Assembly: GCA_003586115.2 (NCBI GenBank)
Contig: QVOM02000116.1
Coordinates: 44,401,024-44,465,023, forward strand
DNA: 64,000 nucleotides
Origin: Salvator merianae
Lineage: Eukaryota > Chordata > Lepidosauria > Squamata > Teiidae
Direction of reading: 5' to 3'
Position numbers and translations under genes: made by a program. Within the stretch, counting starts at the first letter, position 1. Every line of letters begins with the position of its first letter. Positions 58,056-64,000 of this stretch are shown piece by piece. The notes below the pieces were generated by a model. It ran no database searches. It worked only from the letters and a program-made list of their open reading frames with translations, and was not told the origin of the DNA.

Positions 58056-58485
58056 AGCAGCTTCCACACGGTCCCTAAGGTCTGCTAGCTGCTACCGGGG
58101 AACGTGGGATCTACATGCGAGAGAGGTCCCTGGGAGGCCGTACCTCCTGGCAAAGGGACTCTGCACAACTCTTGCAGCTTGCCCACTCCCTGACTCGAAA
58201 TGGCACAATGTGTTCCTGGCATTGGGCCAGTCCATCTGTCCACCATTTCACCTGTCTCATGCAAATGGACCATTTTGGCACACCACAAAAATCCACCCAG
58301 CCTGCAACTTCAGAAGCTGAGGAACCTTTGTTTCTGGCATGCAGTTAGGCCAGGACCAGCAGCTGTCATGCGGACCACTGCCAGAAAAATTCCCACTGTC
58401 TCTACCATCCTGGCCTAAATTGCCTGACTGAGACTGGGAAGCATGTTTCATGTTCTGCACCAAGGTCTGAAATGTGGAAGCAGCC
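58056..58485 (+). mobile_element. ~430-bp MITE with CAGCTTCCACAC ends
   Basis: The left end GCAGCTTCCACACGGTCCC mirrors the right end GAAATGTGGAAGCAGCC. The interior contains GGACCATTTTGGCACACCAC, related to the family C landmark. Several overlapping frames are open on both strands because the element is GC-rich; none is coding. The 3-bp duplication is not clear. Confidence 0.55.
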
Positions 58486-59860
58486 ATCAAGTCCATGTGC
58501 TTCTCATAAGTGCACAAGGAGAACAAAAGTGGAATTCTTACATTCATCAGCAGCTGGTCTTTAGAGGTTCATAGTTCAGAGGTAGTATACAGTTGTTATA
58601 ACTAGTTGTTGTTCATAACCTAGTTGTTTTGAGCCCTTTGCCATGTCTTGAGGTACCAGATTCCCTAAGTTAACTATGAGCGTATAGAAAACTGCTTCTT
58701 TTTATCCAGTACCTTCAGACATTTAACTTTACTGGATGTCTATTGACTACCATATGAACTCTAGCAGAATTGCATACAACTGATTTTAAAGCTGTTTTTG
58801 AGATCCAAGGTTGCCTTCCAAGAACACTCTAGAAATTCCGCTATTAGTCAAGCTGGTAAATTATATGGCAGTCACCCTGCATGTGCAATCAATGTGATAT
58901 TTAATTGCATGAAATTCTTCCATATCAGAGGAAGAATATAGTGAGATAATTATGAGCACCAATCAATAACTTCATTTTTTATGCTTCACCACATGTACTG
59001 TAGCCATCGCCCTCTAGGAACCATCAGGCTTTAGCACCCATTCTTCTTTTCCATGGGCCAAATTAGCTAAGGATGATGGCGGTTGTGATTTAAGAGTATG
59101 TGCCAGGCTACAGTTCGAGCACCCTTGTGCTGTGCAGATAAAATTCATTTGAAATACTTTGGAGGAATATCAAGAAAATATCAGTATTGATAAGGTTTTG
59201 TCTATAGAAGCTAGTGGAAATAGGCTTTGATTATATTTCCTTTAGTTATGAATCACAAAAATCTTGTATATGAGGTTTACTGCAAAAATCTATCTCCATG
59301 AAAGTATTACCTCATACAAGACCAGAATTCCTCAGACAGTATTAGCACAAGATAATATTTAGGTCACGACACTAAAGCCAACAAGCTACATCTTACTTCT
59401 TAACTGAGCATGATCAGAATGCTAAGCTATCAAAATCTGCATAAGTTTTTTTAAAGAATGTATTAAGACTGTAAGCTTCCAACTACTTCCCCCAGATTAA
59501 GATCATTTTGCTTTGATGTTGCCGCTTCAAAGCCTGTGAATTTGAGGACAGAATCTTTAGACCATAAAAGTGAATGGCTCACAAAGCAAAGAGCATCAGA
59601 TGAGCTCCTGGTCTGATGGATAGAAGGCATATTATATCCTCACTTGGGACTTTCTTTGTAGGCCTTTTAGGGCCATCTCAGGCAATAATTTGGTTTATAA
59701 TTGCTCCGAAACTTCAAATTTATCTCTGCAATTTTTACTGTACTTTTGAAAGATACCTGATAATTTAGTGATGCTACATAGCGACTACATAGTGGCTTAA
59801 ATTAGATTTTTGACAGTCGCCTGATACTTCCCGCATTTCTTTTCTTCAGCACCTACATCC
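58486..59860. other. Intronic sequence, no recognised element
   Basis: No recognised repeat termini, exon or RNA gene. Confidence 0.4.
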
Positions 59861-59997
59861 AGTGTGGTAATAGTGGCTAATAGGCCCTAGGAGACCATAG
59901 TTCAAATCCCCACTCAGCCATGGAAACTCAGTGGGTGATCTTAGGCCAGTTGCTGCACCTCAGCTTACCTCACAGGGTTAAACAGAGAAAAGGAAAT
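59861..59997 (+). mobile_element. tRNA-derived CORE-type SINE
   Basis: The tRNA-like head TGGTAATAGTGGCTAATAGG and B box AGTTCAAATCCCC at about 59910-59922 are followed by CTCAGCCATGGAAACTCAGT, GGGTGATCTTAGGCCAGTTG and CTTACCTCACAGGGTTAAAC. The latter part matches the conserved core shared with MIR-like SINEs. Confidence 0.78.
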
Positions 59998-60879
59998 GTG
60001 CTCTCATGCCTTTGCCCCTCACCTCTGTATCCCTATTTCATCCTGGACTTTTTAGAAGCCTAACCAGTGCAGATAGACATTATCATGCCATACGTTGTGA
60101 TGGTATCATCACACAAAGGCACAAATTTGGGAACCTGTCAGAGCTTTTAGCCCACATCAGGCTCAGAAATGGTGTGAAAAACTAAATGAACAGTAATGAA
60201 ACAAAACATCCTTTGTGAGAAAGTCCTGGCAGACTCCTAATTTACGTTGCCACTTGATAATATCATGTGGCATAATGTGATGATGTTTAGACCTGCCTCC
60301 TCAGGTTCAGAAAAGGTCTAGAATGCTAAGGAGAAGGAGGATGAGATTTTTCTTAGGGATCCAGTAAAGGCATGCTAGTACATTTAAACACAGAACTATA
60401 TCCTTTTCTAGATGTTCCTTACCCTACTGATGAATCTATTTGCTGGTTATAATTGCCCTAAAAGGTTTTTTTTCCTGCTTGCCAGTCAAACAAAATCTGC
60501 AAGATACCATTCTGTTAAGCATATTATTTTTTGCTGCAAGGCTTTTTGAATTGTGCCCTCATTAAAAAGCAAAAGTAGGCTTCTGCTACATTAGAAAATA
60601 CCTTCTTATTAGGATAACCAAAGTGTCACAAGTGCAAATGTTCCTAATTTCTCAAGAGTTCTTCTTCAAGGTGTATGAAAACTAAAGCAAAGGGGATATA
60701 GAAAAAAAATTGATTGATGTCAGAACCATAAAGTCTTCCATGTAACTGGCAAAAGGTCAACATAAGAAGTGCCTTAAAAACAAACTTCCTGGAATGTTGC
60801 TGAACTTGTTGTTGAGAGAAAATTTGCTTGTGATTTCATAATGAATGAGAAATATGGAATAATATAGACTAAATTCTAC
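59998..60879. other. Intronic sequence, no recognised element
   Basis: Could include upstream LINE sequence continuing into 60880, but nothing identifiable was seen. Confidence 0.35.
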
Positions 60880-62190
60880 TGGCTGATGAGCTGGGCGCGA
60901 TATGTTGATGACTTACTCCATGAGAGTGCTGGGAGATGTCAGTATCCATGCAGAGTGACCCCCCAGTGGTCCAGCAAGTTTTTCATAATCTCCCTAGCAA
61001 CCACGATACTGTCCCAAAATGTTAAAGGTCCTTCACATCTAACTTAACATACCCTTGACTTGGACTTGCTGGAGAGTACCATCCATGTCAACTAGAGTAT
61101 CCATTCAGTACATTCAAGAATCACCTGAATTTCATAAGTTTCAAAGGGGCAATCATCTCAACAGATCCCCTACTCCAGCAGAAGGATTCTGCCACTGTAA
61201 GTTCATATGCTACTAGCAGAATGATATGTTCATGACAACAGGCTTAGCACTACTGCTCTGCCACTGTTGTGTCCTCAGGTAGCCATGCAGCAGAGTTTTC
61301 CAGATGGTGAATGGCTTAACAACATCAGTCTGGAGATGGAAAGGGCTGATGTCATCAGATAACTTCCATAACAAATTTGCAAGATGTTTTACAGCCAGTT
61401 TTTTCAGATATTCATGCAATTTAATGGCACAGTTAAGAGCAAGCTAACAGAAATGTCCTGGGCCAGTTGTTTTGTTTCACTTTCAATTATTATGGCCTGA
61501 AGATGTGGACAAACTGCTTGTCTGATGACCAACTACATGCTTCTTGTCCCATACTCATCTGGCTGATTAAAGCCAGCTGGCAGGTTATGGCCAGATGAAT
61601 TTAGGGAGTTATTAAAAAATTCCTCTTTGAGGGGGGAGAAATGTCCCATAGGTCCTTAAAGAGGCCATGGGGTGCTTCTCAACAGGACTTAAATAGCTGC
61701 CACACAGTTACTAGCATAAACTTCTTGGGCAAGAAGCTAGGGAGGGTGGTGGCCATTCAAGTTCAGGTATGTTTGGAGGAAGGATATTATCTGGACCCTT
61801 TTCAATCTGGCTTCAACCCTGGGTATAACATAGACACTGCCATGGCTGCCCTGGTTGATTATTTTTATTGGGAGAGAAATGGAGAGTGAAGCCCTGCTGG
61901 TTCTCCGTGATCTCTCAGCAGCTTTTGATACAATTAACCATGGTATTCTTCAGAAATACTACAAGGTTTGAAAATCCAAAGGAACTACATTGTTGTTGCT
62001 CTTCTTGTCTCTCCAAGCCTGATACCAGAAAGCAGTCATGAGAGATTTTTGATGAACACTTTGGGAACTTAGTTGAGGGGTATGGTCCTATGCTTTTTAT
62101 TGTCTATGAGAAGGTGCTAAGATCAGTCCTTAGGAGGTTTAGAATGAGGTGCCATCAGCTGTCATGCTCCTGGGAAAGTCTGTTGTTAGA
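60880..62190 (+). mobile_element. L2-like LINE ORF2 remnant: endonuclease and RT fragments, sense
   Basis: Near 60929 the + strand reads RVLGDVSIHAE, corresponding to the GDFNxH motif of the apurinic-type endonuclease of L2-like LINEs. A decayed LT-HTLDLDLL stretch near 61042-61072 corresponds to the PTHxxGHTLDLV block. At 61641-61889 LEEGYYLDPFQSGFNPGYNI and DTAMAALVDYFYWERNGE correspond to the RT region LDPFQSGFRPG-x-TETAL. After a stop, LRDLSAAFDTINHGILQ near 61906-61956 carries the RT catalytic-region AFDTINH motif. Multiple stops and frameshifts make it a fossil. No 3' UTR is attached, so the 3' end is lost. Confidence 0.85.
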
Positions 62191-62454
62191 ACAGTGTGGA
62201 ACTAATCAGTGTTCAATAGGGAATCCATTGTGAACGTACTGGTTCAGGTTCAGATTTTATTGATTGACCATTTCATAACAAAGAAAAGAATTAGGAGACC
62301 AAGTATATATACTATACTGTACATTATTACTGATTCAAAACAGCTTCCATTGTGTTCTTAAAATACAGTCCATTCAAAGGCAGCATCAAGAACAGAAATT
62401 ACTCAATGGGTCTTTTTGTACTTTACACTAGTGAACTCAATAATGAAATGCATC
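62191..62454. other. Intronic sequence, no recognised element
   Basis: AT-rich link between the L2-like remnant and a family A MITE. TTTTATTGATTGACC near 62256 could be a LINE scrap. Confidence 0.3.
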
Positions 62455-62813
62455 TGCACTGTGCGGAGGTCCTGGTGATTGGAAGCAGATTAGCTGCTCC
62501 CGATCCCTACTTGCTTTGGAGCACAAAATCATACTTCACAGCTCTACCGGAGCAGTTGGACTGCTCCAGGTATTTTGCATTCGCATCCCCTTCTGGGTGC
62601 AAATGCAGAGTGGCACAGCTGCGCAGTCATGCCACATTCCCAGTCACCATGGCAGCTGCTGGAAGTTTCACCAGCCGCTGCCATGGCACTGACCTCCAGC
62701 ATTCACACTGTGAAGGCTGGTAGCTTGCTGGCAGTATGCTCCAAGGCCTCACAAGGTGAATGGCTTTCATGCTGCAAGGTCTGTTCCTTAAGGTGGAAAG
62801 TGCAAAAAGGCCC
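62455..62813 (-). mobile_element. Family A MITE, antisense, 3'-truncated
   Basis: The right end GGTGGAAAGTGCAAAAAGGCCC followed by TAA (62814-62816) is the reverse of the family A start. CACCATGGCAGCTGCTGGAA and GCCGCTGCCATGGCACTGA are family landmarks. The left terminus with GCTAGCAAGC is missing, so no paired duplication can be shown. Confidence 0.65.
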
Positions 62814-63064
62814 TAAGTGTGTATAGTAGCAGATTATTGCCTTTGTCCTTCATTTTTCCTTGTAATGCCCTTCTATCAGTTTCTATCAGGTAGAAGTGTC
62901 TACTGCAGTCCTCCGAGGCAAGGGCAGGAGGCTGAGCACCTGGAAACCACTGAACCCAGGATAGTGAAGCATTTTTTTCCGGGTTTTCCTGTTTTGATAG
63001 CTGAGTATATAGGTCTAAAGGTTTGGGTTTTAGGCACAAAATAGATACAGAATTTGGGCATACA

Positions 63065-63363
63065 GGGCCAGTTTGCGCTTGTTGCTAGCTTCTGGTAAAG
63101 TGCATCCACACTTACCTTGCAGGGCAGTGGTCAGGCCGGTGTGATCAACCGATGGTGCCTGCACAATCACCCAATTGCACCTGCGTGATTGCCTGATTGC
63201 ACCTGCAGAATCCACTGATTGTGTCTATGCATGCCTGCACATGCCAGTGTGCTGAGCAGCCCTGGCAATCACCATGGCAGTGGCTGGACACTTCCTGGCC
63301 TCTGCCATGGTAAGCTTCAAACAAGGGTACCAGCATTTGCACTGCAGTACAGACAAAACGCCC
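63065..63363 (-). mobile_element. 299-bp family A MITE, antisense
   Basis: Left end GGGCCAGTTTGCGCTTGTTG, right end TACAGACAAAACGCCC, with perfect ACA duplications at 63062-63064 and 63364-63366. The core has a TGATTGCACCTGCG-type degenerate array (about 63140-63240) and CACCATGGCAGTGGCTGGAC. It shows that the 3-bp duplication of this family is not limited to TTA/TAA. Confidence 0.75.
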
Positions 63364-64000
63364 ACAGAAACACATGCTTGTATGTTCCAATTTGTAAGGC
63401 TGACGGTGGCAGAGTCCTTATGCCTTTCTTTGTTTACAGTTTAATTTAGGTCAACAAATATGACTACTGCAAAGATTATAAAGTGTTGACTGTGGAATGC
63501 TCATGATGTTTTGTGCTCCGAGGAAGAGTTACAAGTCCCATTCATTTCAGAGGAGCTTCCTTCCAAGAAAGCACTGGAGAAACTTGCATATTTTAGGGGA
63601 AGAAAGGGAAACAGTTGTCTGGTCATGGTTAAAGAGGGTATTGCCACTGTTTTAGAGCTAGATAAGCCTGTTGGGTAGGGAGAAGACAATTTTGTTCTGT
63701 TACAGCCCTTATTTAGTGTATTTTTTGAATGCAAAATGTGCTCTTATTGGCAAGGTTTATACACAGATGTAGGACATTAACATAGTGGATAATTGGATAT
63801 TGCAAAAGAATTACCCAAATGCAAGTGACTAATGGGATAATATCCCCAGCTGACGGCATCTACACTCCTCCGTCTTTCAGAGAAGAAAAGTAGTTATGAG
63901 AACACAGCATTCCCTTGAATTATGGTGATCTTTTCTAGTGGCTCTGTAGATTATAATTAAACCATGAAGTTTGTGTGTAAGTATATTTTTATATGCATAC
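63364..64000. other. Intronic sequence to the window end, no recognised element
   Basis: AT-rich, with no repeat termini, exon or RNA gene recognised. The ADARB2 intron presumably continues past the window. Confidence 0.4.

Noticed and set aside
58030..58547. Cluster of overlapping ORFs on both strands
   Set aside because: All lie in a GC-richer MITE with inverted ends; overlapping frames on both strands are compositional.
2178..64000. A second ADARB2 exon in the window
   Set aside because: I looked for sequence continuing after the SKRK block with a phase-1 acceptor and for dsRBD or deaminase motifs. None was recognised.
1..64000. CRISPR arrays, integrons, prophage or bacterial genes
   Set aside because: No regularly spaced repeats with unique spacers and no bacterial gene organisation. 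The window is clearly vertebrate nuclear DNA.
1..64000. Endogenous retrovirus
   Set aside because: No paired long terminal repeats, primer-binding site or gag/pol/env-like frames were seen. The RT remnants are all LINE type.

Overview
The window is vertebrate nuclear DNA, almost certainly from a squamate reptile (lizard or snake). It has one CpG island and otherwise AT-leaning, intron-like DNA. The repeats include tRNA-headed Sauria-type SINEs, a BovB/RTE LINE, L2-like and CR1/L3-like LINE remnants, and many short foldback DNA transposons. There is nothing bacterial or viral: no operons, no long gene-like ORFs and no CRISPR. The species cannot be fixed from sequence alone.

Layout. Positions 1-1040 are upstream flank with a hAT-like foldback and a Sauria SINE. 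Positions 1040-2520 are a CpG island with a TATA-less promoter region, two inverted CCAAT boxes, a GC-rich 5' UTR carrying short CGG and CTG repeats, and the first coding exon of ADARB2 (ADAR3/RED2). That exon starts with an ATG at 2075 and ends at a splice donor at 2178. It encodes 34 residues ending in the arginine-rich R-domain (QLKCKSRRRRRRRSKRK). Everything from 2178 to 64000 is read as the 5' part of a very long intron 1. No second ADARB2 exon was found.

The intron has two textures. Positions 2.5-18 kb are poor in recognisable repeats and contain one striking 12-bp inverted repeat with SOX/TCF/homeodomain-like motifs (7242-7278). Positions 18-64 kb are seeded with about 18 short DNA elements. 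These have termini of the type GGGCC-TTTCACACTT or GGCCCTTTCTGCACTT, and most are bounded by matching or near-matching 3-bp target-site duplications (TTA, TAA, ATT, AAA, ACA, TTT). I infer PIF/Harbinger-like MITEs. Two copies of a 180-bp near-palindromic family are nested inside copies of a larger 0.3-0.7-kb family whose core is a degenerate array of CGATTGGGC-like units.

LINE remnants: an antisense ~2-kb BovB copy (45706-47730), a sense L2-like copy retaining endonuclease and reverse-transcriptase fragments (60880-62190), several L2-like 3' ends in both orientations, and three CR1/L3-like 3' ends. Candidate regulatory stretches (41.2-41.5 kb, 54.9-55.1 kb) are proposed only on motif content. 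The biology that ties the window together is one neuronal dsRNA-binding ADAR-family gene whose first intron carries many foldback repeats able to form dsRNA in its own pre-mRNA.
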